DNA of 64,000 bases from Betaproteobacteria bacterium (GTDB lineage: Bacteria > Pseudomonadota > Gammaproteobacteria > Burkholderiales > Casimicrobiaceae), in assembly GCA_016192065.1 (NCBI GenBank), contig JACPUX010000072.1, positions 62,001-126,000 on the forward strand. The letters run 5' to 3'. Below are positions 1-7,554 of this stretch, piece by piece. The notes under the pieces are model-generated. The model saw only the letters and a program-made list of their open reading frames with translations. It made no database searches and was not told where the DNA came from. Made by a program: the position numbers and the translations under genes. The first letter of the stretch is position 1. Every line of letters starts with the position of its first letter.

Positions 1-549
1 GCAGTAATGCGCGATTTCCTTGAAGTAGGGCTGACGAGAGAGCGCTTCCATGCGCTTGGCGGTGGCGATTGCCTTGTTCCAGTCCTTCTCCTGCTCGTAG
101 ATTTGGAGCAAATGCGTGAGCGAGGCGTGTTCATGGTCGGAACCGCTCAGCCGGTTGAAAAGCTCTTCGGCGCGGTCGAGCAAACCGGCGCGATGAAAAT
201 CCTGGGCCAGTTCATACAGCACCGCAGGCTGTTTGGCGGACGGAAGATCGGGTCGGTCGAGCAGGCTCTGATGCATGCGAATGGCGCGCTCGATCTCGCC
301 TTGTCGCCGAAAGAGGCTGCCCAGGGCGAAATGCAAATCGATGGTTTGCGGTTCCACCTTTACGACCTCGATGAACGCTTCGATGGCCTTGTCGGGCTGC
401 TCGTTGAGGAGGAAGTTGAGTCCCTTGAAATAGGAGCTGGGCATCGCCCGCGATTCTTTCAGCAGATGCTTGATGTCGATGCGCGCTGCCAGCCAGCCCA
501 TGCCGAAAAAAAGCGGCAGAGCGAGGAGCCACCAGAGTTCGAGTTCCAC
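1..549 (-). CDS. lapB: LapB (YciM) lipopolysaccharide assembly TPR protein, 3' end cut by the window
   Basis: LapB is an inner-membrane-anchored cytoplasmic adaptor that, with FtsH, sets LpxC level and so lipopolysaccharide synthesis. The visible 183 codons begin with a hydrophobic anchor (WWLLALPLFFGMGWLAAR), then the conserved SYFKGLNFLLNEQPDKA segment and the start of the TPR region (AIEAFIEVV, FALGSLFRRQGE, IRMHQSLL). The match to remembered E. coli LapB is residue by residue through the anchor and first TPRs. The C-terminal TPRs and rubredoxin-like metal domain lie beyond base 1. I chose the GTG at 549 because it gives the canonical N-terminus right after lapA (17 bp gap); no strong ribosome binding site is visible. 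Confidence 0.9.
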   Translation of the reverse strand, partial: MELELWWLLALPLFFGMGWLAARIDIKHLLKESRAMPSSYFKGLNFLLNEQPDKAIEAFIEVVKVEPQTIDLHFALGSLFRRQGEIERAIRMHQSLLDRPDLPSAKQPAVLYELAQDFHRAGLLDRAEELFNRLSGSDHEHASLTHLLQIYEQEKDWNKAIATAKRMEALSRQPYFKEIAHYC

Positions 550-566
550 CTTAGCGCGGTCGCCGC

Positions 567-851
567 TCAGGCCGCGCTGGCGGCGCGGTCGGGCGCCGCG
601 GGCCGCCTTCTGGTCCGCAGTTGCCGCCGCAGTTCGACGATCAGCCGGCGCTGCCGCACATTGCGAGTGATGCCGGCGCTCAGCCCGGCCGCCGCGCCGA
701 CCACGAACGCGGCCAGGAGCAGCACCATCAGCGGAACCTGCCAGCGCGCACCCAAGAAGAAATTGAGACCTACGGGTTCCAGGTTCTTGAGCGACCACGC
801 AAACAACACGAGAAACACCGCGGCTTTCCAAGCCCAACTCAGCGCACGCAT
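567..851 (-). CDS. lapA: LapA (DUF1049) inner-membrane protein
   Basis: A 94-residue protein with two hydrophobic segments (about residues 5-22 and 38-60) and a basic cytoplasmic tail, the usual shape of LapA/DUF1049 proteins that sit before lapB and join the LapAB-FtsH control of LpxC. The ATG at 851 has a perfect GGAGG at 857-861. An upstream in-frame ATG at 884 lies inside the ihfB terminator hairpin and is rejected. The KNLEPVGLNFFLGARWQVPL segment matches the family pattern of a first helix, short periplasmic loop and second helix. Confidence 0.88.
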   Translation of the reverse strand: MRALSWAWKAAVFLVLFAWSLKNLEPVGLNFFLGARWQVPLMVLLLAAFVVGAAAGLSAGITRNVRQRRLIVELRRQLRTRRRPAAPDRAASAA

Positions 852-860
852 TGCGGCCTC

Positions 861-902
861 CGAAAAGAAAAAAGGCGGCTCCACTCCGGGTGAAGCCGCC
901 TT
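861..902 (-). terminator. Intrinsic terminator between ihfB and lapA
   Basis: On the minus strand the arms AAGGCGGCT (902-894) and AGCCGCCTT (880-872) form a 9-bp perfect stem with a 13-base loop, followed by a T-rich run (873-861). It lies 14 bp after the ihfB stop and about 20 bp before the lapA start, so it should end or attenuate transcription of the rpsA-ihfB operon before lapAB. Confidence 0.85.
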
Positions 903-915
903 AGGCTAGATCATT

Positions 916-1200
916 CTACTGCTTGTAATCAACCCGTTCGCGCAGTTCCTTGCCGGCCTTGAAATGGGGCACGTATTTCTCGGGAACTTGCACTTTGTCG
1001 CCGGACTTTGGATTGCGTCCCACGCGTGGCGGGCGGTAGTTGAGTCCGAAACTGCCGAAGCCTCGAATCTCGATGCGGTCACCTCGCGCCAAACTCTCGC
1101 CCATGGCATCGAGGATCATCTTGACGGCGAGCTCCGCGTCCTTGGCGACCAGTTGCGGAAACTGGGCCGCCAGGCGGTCGATCAACTCCGATTTGGTCAT
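916..1200 (-). CDS. ihfB: Integration host factor subunit beta
   Basis: A 94-residue HU/IHF-family DNA-bending protein. It pairs with IHF-alpha, encoded elsewhere, to bend DNA in replication, recombination and sigma54 promoter activation. The N-terminus ([11 protein letters not shown]), the beta-arm motif [13 protein letters not shown] with the intercalating proline, and the end [14 protein letters not shown] are diagnostic of the beta subunit, as is its place just after rpsA. GGGGA is placed correctly before the ATG. It is the last gene before the terminator at 861-902. Confidence 0.97.
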   Translation of the reverse strand: MTKSELIDRLAAQFPQLVAKDAELAVKMILDAMGESLARGDRIEIRGFGSFGLNYRPPRVGRNPKSGDKVQVPEKYVPHFKAGKELRERVDYKQ

Positions 1201-1217
1201 CGCAATCCCCGCAGTGC

Positions 1218-2945
1218 TTATTCCTCGGCGCTCTTGTTATCGAGCTTGGCCTTGAGCAGCGCACCCAAGCTGGTCGTGCCCGAGGTGCCGGTCGGTTCGG
1301 CCGACAGCCGCTGGACCGCGTCGGACTCCTCGGCGTGGTCCTTGGCCTTCACCGACAGGTTGATGCTGCGGTTCTTACGGTCGATGTTGATGATCATGGC
1401 GCTGATCCTCTCGCCTTCCTTCAAGTGCGTGCGGATATCCTCGACGCGGTCGCGGGACAGCTCCGAGGCACGCAGATAACCTTCGACTTCGCCGTCGAGC
1501 TGAATGACCGCACCCTTGGCGTCCAGGGACTTGACCACGCCATCGACCACGGCGCCCTTGTCGTGAGTGGAGACATAGCTGTTGAAGGGATCGCCATCGA
1601 CTTGCTTGATGCCCAGGGAAATGCGCTCGCGATCGACGTCGATACCCAGCACCACAGCCTCGACTTCCTGGCCCTTGCGGTACTCGCGCACTGCGGCTTC
1701 GCCGGTGTTGGTCCAGGACAGATCGGACAGATGCACCAAGCCGTCGATGCCGCCGGGCAGGCCGATGAACACGCCGAAGTCAGTGATGGACTTGATCTGG
1801 CCCTTCACGCGATCGCCCTTCTTGTGGTTCATGGCGAAATCCTCCCAAGGATTGGGCATGCATTGCTTCATGCCCAGGGAGATGCGACGGCGGTCTTCGT
1901 CGATTTCGAGAATCATCACTTCGACTTCGTCGCCCAACTGCACCACCTTGGTCGGGTGGATGTTCTTGTTGGTCCAATCCATTTCGGAAACGTGCACCAG
2001 GCCTTCAATGCCCTGCTCGATTTCCACGAAGGCGCCGTAGTCGGTGAGGTTGGTGACCTTGCCGAAGAGCCGGGTACCCGGCGGGTAGCGACGCCCCAGG
2101 CCAATCCACGGGTCGTCTCCGAGCTGCTTGAGGCCTAGGGAGACACGATTCTTTTCTTGGTCGAACTTGAGCACTTTGGCCTCGACCTCGTCGCCCACGG
2201 CCAGCACTTCGGACGGATGCTTGACCCGACGCCAGGCCAGATCGGTGATGTGCAGCAGTCCGTCGATGCCGCCCAGATCCACGAACGCGCCGTAGTCGGT
2301 GATGTTCTTGACTACGCCCTTGATCACCGAACCCTCGGCCAGCGTTTCCAGGAGCTTTTGGCGCTCTTCGCCCAGACTCGCCTCCAGCACGGCGCGGCGG
2401 GAGACCACCACGTTGTTGCGCTTGCGGTCGAGCTTGATGACCTTGAATTCCATCGCCTTGCCCTCGAAGGGCGAGGTGTCCTTGACCGGACGGGTGTCGA
2501 TCAGGGAACCCGGCAGGAAGGCGCGGATGCCGTTGACCATGACCGTGAGGCCGCCCTTCACTTTGCCGGTGACCAGACCCTGCACCACGGTACCGTCGTC
2601 CATAGCGGTTTCGAGTTGCTGCCAGGCGGCCAGGCGCTTGGCCTTGTCGCGCGACAGACGGGTTTCGCCATAACCGTCTTCGAGACTTTCAATGGCGACG
2701 GTGACGAAGTCACCCGCCTTGACATCGACGACGCCGTCGTCGTTGCGGAATTCTTCAATGGGTATGAAACTCTCCGACTTGAGGCCGGCGTTCACCACCA
2801 CGACGTTGAAGTCGACGCGCGTGACTTCCGCGGTGATCACTTCGCCGGTGCGCATTTCTTTGCGTGCGAGGCTTTCCTCGAACAGCGCGGCGAAGCTCTC
2901 GGCTCCTGGAGTTGTGGTAGGGGTTTGGGTTGCGGGGTTGGTCAT
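1218..2945 (-). CDS. rpsA: 30S ribosomal protein S1
   Basis: A 575-residue protein with six S1 RNA-binding repeats, of which the last four are the most alike ([56 protein letters not shown]). S1 unfolds mRNA and delivers leaders to the 30S subunit; the first two domains bind the ribosome. Length is in the normal 555-575 range. The ATG at 2945 has only a weak AGGT before it, in line with the weak, structured rpsA leader known in E. coli. It lies between cmk (136 bp upstream) and ihfB (17 bp downstream), the standard proteobacterial order. Confidence 0.98.
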   Translation of the reverse strand: MTNPATQTPTTTPGAESFAALFEESLARKEMRTGEVITAEVTRVDFNVVVVNAGLKSESFIPIEEFRNDDGVVDVKAGDFVTVAIESLEDGYGETRLSRDKAKRLAAWQQLETAMDDGTVVQGLVTGKVKGGLTVMVNGIRAFLPGSLIDTRPVKDTSPFEGKAMEFKVIKLDRKRNNVVVSRRAVLEASLGEERQKLLETLAEGSVIKGVVKNITDYGAFVDLGGIDGLLHITDLAWRRVKHPSEVLAVGDEVEAKVLKFDQEKNRVSLGLKQLGDDPWIGLGRRYPPGTRLFGKVTNLTDYGAFVEIEQGIEGLVHVSEMDWTNKNIHPTKVVQLGDEVEVMILEIDEDRRRISLGMKQCMPNPWEDFAMNHKKGDRVKGQIKSITDFGVFIGLPGGIDGLVHLSDLSWTNTGEAAVREYRKGQEVEAVVLGIDVDRERISLGIKQVDGDPFNSYVSTHDKGAVVDGVVKSLDAKGAVIQLDGEVEGYLRASELSRDRVEDIRTHLKEGERISAMIINIDRKNRSINLSVKAKDHAEESDAVQRLSAEPTGTSGTTSLGALLKAKLDNKSAEE

Positions 2946-3000
2946 GTCGATTACCTATGGGTCCGGCCGGGGGGGAACCGGACGCGGGTCAAGTTAGAAA
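2946..3000 (-). promoter_or_regulatory. Structured rpsA leader with weak ribosome binding site
   Basis: On the minus strand GTCCGG and CCGGAC form a 6-bp stem a few bases before the rpsA start, with only AGGT ahead of the ATG. E. coli rpsA is known to be translated from a structured leader lacking a good Shine-Dalgarno sequence and to be repressed by free S1. That this leader acts the same way is inference. Confidence 0.4.
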
Positions 3001-3081
3001 TCCCGTTCCGCCGGTGCGGCGCAACGGACTCACAAAAAAACATTGCTGACAAGGCGGCTCGGGCAAATCCGGCCCTCGCCT

Positions 3082-3741
3082 TCAGCCACGGCCTCGGTAG
3101 TGCTCCAACACCTTAGCCACGACGAATTCGATGCCGAGGCCGGTGGTGTCAATCACCAAAGCGTCGGGCGCCGCCGCCAAGGGCGCGGCGACCCGCTCTC
3201 GATCGCGCCGGTCGCGTTCTTCGATCTCAAGCAAAAGGGTTGCAATGTTAGCAGCTAATCCCTTGGCGATCAACTGCTTATAACGACGTTCCGCGCGCTC
3301 TTGCAAGCTTGCCGTAAGAAAGACCTTGCTCCGCGCCTCGGGAAACACCACCGTGCCCATATCGCGCCCATCGGCGACCAAACCCGGGGCCACACGAAAC
3401 GCGCGCTGGCGCGACAGCAGCGCCGCCCGCAGGGGAGGATGCACGGCTACGCGCGACGCCGCATCCGCGCAAGTCTCGCCGCGCAGTTCGGCGCTCACGT
3501 CCGCCTCGGCAAGAAAAACTCGCTCGCCATCGAAGCGCGCGGGAAGATCACGGGCAAGTGCCGCCAGGGCTGTCCCATCTTCGAGACTGACGCCGGCGCG
3601 CAAAGCGCGCAAGCCCACCAGACGATAGAGCGCACCGCTGTCCAGCAGATGAAACCCCAGTTCCGCGGCGACCCGCGCCGCGATGGTACCTTTGCCCGAG
3701 GCCGAGGTGCCGTCGATGGCGATGACCGGAACCGTGTTCAC
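3082..3741 (-). CDS. cmk: Cytidylate kinase
   Basis: CMP/dCMP kinase, which phosphorylates the product of mRNA decay for nucleotide recycling. The P-loop IDGTSASGKGT is at about residues 7-17, and the family segments LDSGALYRLVGL and VADGRDMGTVVFPEA follow. The GTG at 3741 gives 219 residues, close to the usual 220-230, and is preceded by GGGGGGAAGG with a 7-base gap. That Shine-Dalgarno sequence is the right-hand end of a palindromic repeat. The frame stays open upstream through two repeat copies to an ATG at 3972 and another at 4008, so an N-terminally extended product is possible but not needed. Confidence 0.95.
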   Translation of the reverse strand: MNTVPVIAIDGTSASGKGTIAARVAAELGFHLLDSGALYRLVGLRALRAGVSLEDGTALAALARDLPARFDGERVFLAEADVSAELRGETCADAASRVAVHPPLRAALLSRQRAFRVAPGLVADGRDMGTVVFPEARSKVFLTASLQERAERRYKQLIAKGLAANIATLLLEIEERDRRDRERVAAPLAAAPDALVIDTTGLGIEFVVAKVLEHYRGRG

Positions 3742-3744
3742 TGA

Positions 3745-3972
3745 TGGGCCTTCCCCCCGGCCCCCTTCCCGGGGAAGGGGGTGACTACGGTTCGCGGGCT
3801 GCGCCCGCTCCGGTGACTGGTTTGCGGCTCCTTCGGACGGCCGAGCGGTGCCGGTGAACAAACCAACCCCCCGGCCCCCTTCCCGGGGAAGGGGGTGACT
3901 ACGGTTCGCGGGCTGCGCCCGCTCCGGTGACTGGTTTGCGGCTCCTTCGGACGGCCGGGCGGTGCCGCTCAT
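3745..3972 (-). repeat. Two tandem copies of the operon-junction palindromic repeat, before cmk
   Basis: Copies at 3972-3859 and 3858-3745 (minus strand) repeat with a period of exactly 114 bp. Each holds a hairpin GCGGGC-GCA-GCCCGC and a near-perfect palindrome CCCCCTTCCC/GGGAAGGGGG. The left edge is ATGAGCGGCACC and the right edge is GGGGGGAAGGCCCATCA, directly before the cmk GTG. In the cmk frame the unit reads RPSEGAANQSPERAQPANR then SHPLPREGGRG. The same unit recurs at 5451-5540 and 30398-30730. Confidence 0.95.
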
Positions 3973-4151
3973 GTCCCCTTCCCCTGCTGCCCCAAGCGCC
4001 AGGCGCACAGACTGGGCAGGCAGCGCGGCATTTGGCAGAAACTGAACAAGGGGCAGCGCGGCTGGGGCTGGGCGAGGTGTTCGGCTTCGGTGCGGCCGGC
4101 GGGCGCCTTCAGTGCCCGAAAGGCACCCGGGCGTGGCGGCCGACTAGGCAT
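3969..4151 (-). CDS. Possible small protein (60 aa, cysteine-containing) between aroA and cmk
   Basis: I do not recognise this ORF. Its ATG at 4151 overlaps the aroA stop (ATGCCTAG), and its TGA at 3971-3969 overlaps the ATG at 3972 that opens the repeat-extended cmk frame (ATGA). The N-terminal half is basic and proline-rich. The C-terminal half carries four cysteines (CPLFSFCQMPRCLPSLC) and tryptophan. Codon choice is GC-rich like the neighbours. The double overlap favours translational coupling, but the ORF is short and could be a chance frame. Confidence 0.4.
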   Translation of the reverse strand: MPSRPPRPGAFRALKAPAGRTEAEHLAQPQPRCPLFSFCQMPRCLPSLCAWRLGQQGKGT

Positions 4152-5454
4152 CGATACTCCTCAGACGCAGTCCGGCGTCTTGTGCCAGGTCGGCGAATCC
4201 GGGGAAGGAGGTGGCGACGTTGGCGCAATCGTCGATTTCGATCGGTGCTTGGGCACGCAAACCGGCCATGGCAAAGGACATCGCCGGGCGATGGTCGCCG
4301 TGGCTGTTGATGCGCCCGCCGCGCAATGGGCCACCAAGGATTTCGATGCCATCCTCCGTGGGCCGGGCTTGGATGCCCAGGGTATTGAGGCCATCGGCCA
4401 TCACCTGGATGCGATCACTTTCCTTGACCCGCAATTCATGTGCCCCGGTGAGCCGGGTAACACCCTCGGCGCAGGCCGCGGCGATGAACAGCGCCGGAAA
4501 TTCGTCGATCGCCAGCGGCACCAGCGCTTGCGGGATGTCGATGCCGTGCAGGGGCGCATGGCGGACGCGAAGGTCCGCGACCGGCTCGCCACCGACCATC
4601 CGCTCGTTGTGCAGCACCAGGTCCGCACCCATGAGACGCAGAATGTCGATCACGCCGGTGCGCGTGGGATTGACTCCGACATGCCGCAAGGTGAGATCCG
4701 AACCCGGCGCGATCGAAGCGCCGACGAGGAAGAAAGCTGCCGAGGAGATGTCCGCGGGCACGTCGATGCGGGTCGCGGCGAGTTTGCCGCCACCCTCGAT
4801 CGCGATGCTGTTGCCCGAATGCCGCACCACATAGCCGAAGGCCCGGAGCATGCGCTCGGAATGGTCGCGCGTGGGCGCCGGTTCGATGACTTCGGTGCGC
4901 CCCCGGGCATAGAGACCGGCCAAGAGCAGCGCTGATTTTACCTGGGCGCTGGCGACGGGCATTTCGTAACGCCGGCCCACGAGTTCCGGGCAAGCGTGGA
5001 TCGCCACTGGCGGACGTCCCGCCGTGGCGGTGTCGATTCGTGCCCCCATCTCGCGCAAAGGCAGGGCAACCCGGTTCATGGGTCGCTGACTGAGGCTCTC
5101 GTCGCCGGTGAGGCGCACTTCGAAGCCCTGGCCGGCCAAAAGACCGCAAAGCAGACGCATCGAGGTACCAGAGTTGCCGCAGTAAAGTGCGTCCACAGGA
5201 GCCTTCAAACCATGCTTGCCGACACCGAAGACACGTACCCTGCCCTCTTCCGGGCCATCGATGCGCACGCCCATGGCACGAAACGCGTTCATAGTCGCCA
5301 GGGCATCTTCGCCTTCGAGAAACCCCTCCACTTCGGTGACCCCCTCGGCGATCGCACCGAGCATGATCGAACGATGGGAAATCGATTTGTCCCCGGGGAC
5401 GCGGATTTCTCCGCCCAGGGCCCCGCCCGGCAGAACCTGAAAAGTGACGCTCAC
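4144..5454 (-). CDS. aroA: 3-phosphoshikimate 1-carboxyvinyltransferase (EPSP synthase)
   Basis: Joins shikimate-3-phosphate and phosphoenolpyruvate in the shikimate pathway. Signature GDKSISHRSIMLGAIAEG sits near residue 20, NSGTSMRLLCGLL near 95, and the C-terminal active-site block HELRVKESDR near 335. The GTG at 5454 yields 436 residues, typical for the family. AAAGG lies about ten bases upstream, inside the end of a shortened repeat copy. The gene follows tyrA with only a 29-codon mini-ORF between, so the two should be co-transcribed. Confidence 0.96.
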   Translation of the reverse strand: MSVTFQVLPGGALGGEIRVPGDKSISHRSIMLGAIAEGVTEVEGFLEGEDALATMNAFRAMGVRIDGPEEGRVRVFGVGKHGLKAPVDALYCGNSGTSMRLLCGLLAGQGFEVRLTGDESLSQRPMNRVALPLREMGARIDTATAGRPPVAIHACPELVGRRYEMPVASAQVKSALLLAGLYARGRTEVIEPAPTRDHSERMLRAFGYVVRHSGNSIAIEGGGKLAATRIDVPADISSAAFFLVGASIAPGSDLTLRHVGVNPTRTGVIDILRLMGADLVLHNERMVGGEPVADLRVRHAPLHGIDIPQALVPLAIDEFPALFIAAACAEGVTRLTGAHELRVKESDRIQVMADGLNTLGIQARPTEDGIEILGGPLRGGRINSHGDHRPAMSFAMAGLRAQAPIEIDDCANVATSFPGFADLAQDAGLRLRSIDA

Positions 5455-5540
5455 GGTGCTGTACCTTTCGCCCAACCCCCTTCCCGGGGAAGGGGGTGAA
5501 TGCGGTTCGCGGGCTGCGCCCGCTCCGGGGATTGGCTCAC
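5451..5540 (-). CDS. Repeat-derived 29-codon mini-ORF bridging tyrA and aroA
   Basis: GTG at 5540 overlaps the tyrA TGA as GTGA, and its own TGA overlaps the aroA GTG as GTGA. The reading frame (SPERAQPANR, HPLPREGGW) is the same as in the repeats before cmk and in the glycosyltransferase. Against the full unit it lacks 11 codons (33 bp) after the second codon, an in-frame loss, and it diverges after REGG. Whether it is translated as a peptide, or only carries ribosomes from tyrA to aroA, cannot be told from sequence. Confidence 0.4.
   Translation of the reverse strand: MSQSPERAQPANRIHPLPREGGWAKGTAP
5477..5540 (-). repeat. Shortened single copy of the operon-junction repeat between tyrA and aroA
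   Basis: On the minus strand this holds GTGAGC, then the same GCGGGCGCAGCCCGC hairpin and CCCCCTTCCCCGGGAAGGGGG palindrome as the copies before cmk. It lacks the CGGCCG-GAAGG part and the CCGGGGGG right edge. It fills most of the tyrA-aroA spacer. Confidence 0.9.
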
Positions 5541-6427
5541 GTCGCCGCTTTCTGGAAGTTAGCGAGCCAGGCATTGCGGGCGGTGCGCGCGCGATCGAAG
5601 GCGTGCTCCAGGCCGGGACCGTCGTGCGCCGCCAAGAGCGTGTCGACGCGCGCCAATTCGGCCTGAAAGCGCGCGATTTCCTCGCGCACCGCCGAGGCGT
5701 TGGCGAGACAGATATCGCGCCACATCTCGGGATGGCTGCTGGCGATGCGCGTGAAATCGCGAAATCCGCTGGCAGCGAAGCGAAAATATTCTTCCGCATC
5801 AGCCCGCGCGGCCAGCTCGCTGACCAGAGCAAAGGCCAAGAGATGCGGCAGGTGGCTCACCGCCGCGAAGATGGCGTCGTGCCGGTCGGGTGGCAGTTGG
5901 CGGATTTCCGCGCCGCAGGCCTTCCACAGCTCCGCGACGCGCCGCAGAGCGGTCGGATCGGTCTCGGCCAAGGGCGCCAGGACGACGTTGCGATTGCGGT
6001 ACAGCTCGGGGAAAGCCGCTTCGGCGCCGTTGAATTCGGTGCCGGCAATAGGATGGCCGGGCACGAAGCGGGTGAAATGCGCGCCCAGATGCGCGCGTGC
6101 CAGGGCCACCACATCCTGCTTGGTACTGCCGCCATCGGTGACAATGGTGGCGGTGCCAAGGTGGGGCGCCATGGCAGCGAAGACTCTGCCCATCTGCGCC
6201 ACCGGGGTGGCGACCAGAACGAGATCGGCACCGGCCAGTGCTTCAGACCAGTCGCTGGTCGCGCCATCGATGATCCCCAGCTCTTTAGCCTTGGCAAGAT
6301 TGCCGGCGCTGCGCCCGACGCCGAGCACCTGTTGCACCAAACCCAGGCTCCGGAGTGCCAGCGCAAACGAGCCACCGATGAGGCCGACCCCGACCACTAC
6401 CAGCTTGTGCAGCGGCTGTGGACTCAT
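5537..6427 (-). CDS. tyrA: Prephenate dehydrogenase
   Basis: Oxidative decarboxylation of prephenate to 4-hydroxyphenylpyruvate for tyrosine. The Rossmann motif VVVGVGLIGGSFALAL is at residues 9-24, followed by LVATPVAQMG, and the catalytic region FVPGHPIAGTEFNGAEAA shows the HPIAG signature. At 296 residues it is a stand-alone TyrA, not fused to AroA as in pseudomonads. The ATG at 6427 lies 8 bp after hisC. Upstream in-frame codons belong to a shadow of hisC. Confidence 0.95.
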   Translation of the reverse strand: MSPQPLHKLVVVGVGLIGGSFALALRSLGLVQQVLGVGRSAGNLAKAKELGIIDGATSDWSEALAGADLVLVATPVAQMGRVFAAMAPHLGTATIVTDGGSTKQDVVALARAHLGAHFTRFVPGHPIAGTEFNGAEAAFPELYRNRNVVLAPLAETDPTALRRVAELWKACGAEIRQLPPDRHDAIFAAVSHLPHLLAFALVSELAARADAEEYFRFAASGFRDFTRIASSHPEMWRDICLANASAVREEIARFQAELARVDTLLAAHDGPGLEHAFDRARTARNAWLANFQKAAT

Positions 6428-6435
6428 GCCACCCT

Positions 6436-7533
6436 TCAGACCTTGCGCGCGCCAGCAAGCGCGGCGAGAAAGCGCTCGTTCTCCTCGGCCAGGCCGACGG
6501 TAATGCGCAAGTACTCCGGCATGCCGTAATTGCTGACCGGCCGCACGATGATGCCGGCTTTGAGCAGCGCCTGATACACCTTGGGCGCGTCGCCGACTTT
6601 GGCGCAGATGAAGTTCCCGGCGGAAGGGATGTAGGCTACGCCAAGCTTCTCGAATCCGGTCATCAACTGCTTCAGGCCGGCGGCGTTCTCGCAACGGCTG
6701 GCTTCGAGATAGGCCTGGTCACCCAGCGCGGCATGGGCGGCGACCAGAGCCAGGCTGTTGACGTTGAAGGGCTGGCGCACTCGGTTGAACAGATCGGCGA
6801 GTTCCGGGCGCATCAGGCCATAACCGACCCGCAGCGCAGCGAGGCCATAGGCCTTGGAGAAGGTGCGGGTGACGATCAGCCTGGGATGGCGCTTGACCCA
6901 GCCGGCGCTGTGCATTTCGTGACCAGCGGGTAGGTATTCGTTGTAGGCCTCGTCCAGCACCACCACGACGTGCTCGGGAACGCTGGCGACGAAGGCTTCG
7001 AGTGCGGCCGGGTCGATGGAGGTACCGGTCGGATTGTTCGGGTTGGCGATGAACATCAGCCGTGTGTCGGGACGAATGGCGGCTTTCATGGCAGCGAGGT
7101 CGTGCCCGAACTCGCGCGCCGGCACTTCGATGCGGGTGGCCCCGCGGGCCTGGGTAGCGAGGGGATAGACGGCGAAGGCATGCTGCGAATAGACCGCCGA
7201 CACCCCGGGATGCAGAAAAACCAGACTCGCCATTTCCAAGAGATCGTTGGAACCATTGCCCAGGACGATCCAGTCCGCCGGCAGATCGTAGCGCGTGCTC
7301 AGCGCGGCCTTCAATTCGAAGCCGTTGCCATCGGGGTAGCGGGTCAGTTCCGGCAAGGCGGCGTGGATCGCTTTGACCGCCGCCGGGCTGGGGCCGCGCG
7401 GGTTTTCGTTGGAGGCAAGCTTGATGATGTCGTCGAGGCCGAGTTCGCGGGCCAGCTCGGAGATCGGCTTTCCCGGCAGGTAAGGGTTGATCGCCTGGAT
7501 GTACTCCGGAACTAAATATTTAAGATCAGTCAC
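6436..7533 (-). CDS. hisC: Histidinol-phosphate / aromatic amino-acid aminotransferase
   Basis: A 365-residue class I/II PLP aminotransferase of the HisC family. Visible marks are KLASNENPRGPSPAAV, the NPNNPTG substrate loop, VLDEAYNEY, and the PLP lysine in TFSKAYGLAALRVGY. The GTG start at 7533 has AAGGA upstream. Its place between pheA and tyrA, as in the pseudomonad hisHb position, suggests it may transaminate aromatic keto acids as well as, or rather than, imidazole-acetol phosphate. Substrate choice cannot be read from sequence. Confidence 0.93.
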   Translation of the reverse strand: MTDLKYLVPEYIQAINPYLPGKPISELARELGLDDIIKLASNENPRGPSPAAVKAIHAALPELTRYPDGNGFELKAALSTRYDLPADWIVLGNGSNDLLEMASLVFLHPGVSAVYSQHAFAVYPLATQARGATRIEVPAREFGHDLAAMKAAIRPDTRLMFIANPNNPTGTSIDPAALEAFVASVPEHVVVVLDEAYNEYLPAGHEMHSAGWVKRHPRLIVTRTFSKAYGLAALRVGYGLMRPELADLFNRVRQPFNVNSLALVAAHAALGDQAYLEASRCENAAGLKQLMTGFEKLGVAYIPSAGNFICAKVGDAPKVYQALLKAGIIVRPVSNYGMPEYLRITVGLAEENERFLAALAGARKV

Positions 7534-7554
7534 TTGCCAATCCTTTTTAATAAG

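Noticed and set aside
3742..4008. Annotating cmk from the ATG at 4008 (308 residues)
   Set aside because: The extra 89 residues are repeat-encoded. The GTG at 3741 gives the usual family length and has a ribosome binding site. Extension from 3972 remains possible, but 4008 has no supporting signal.
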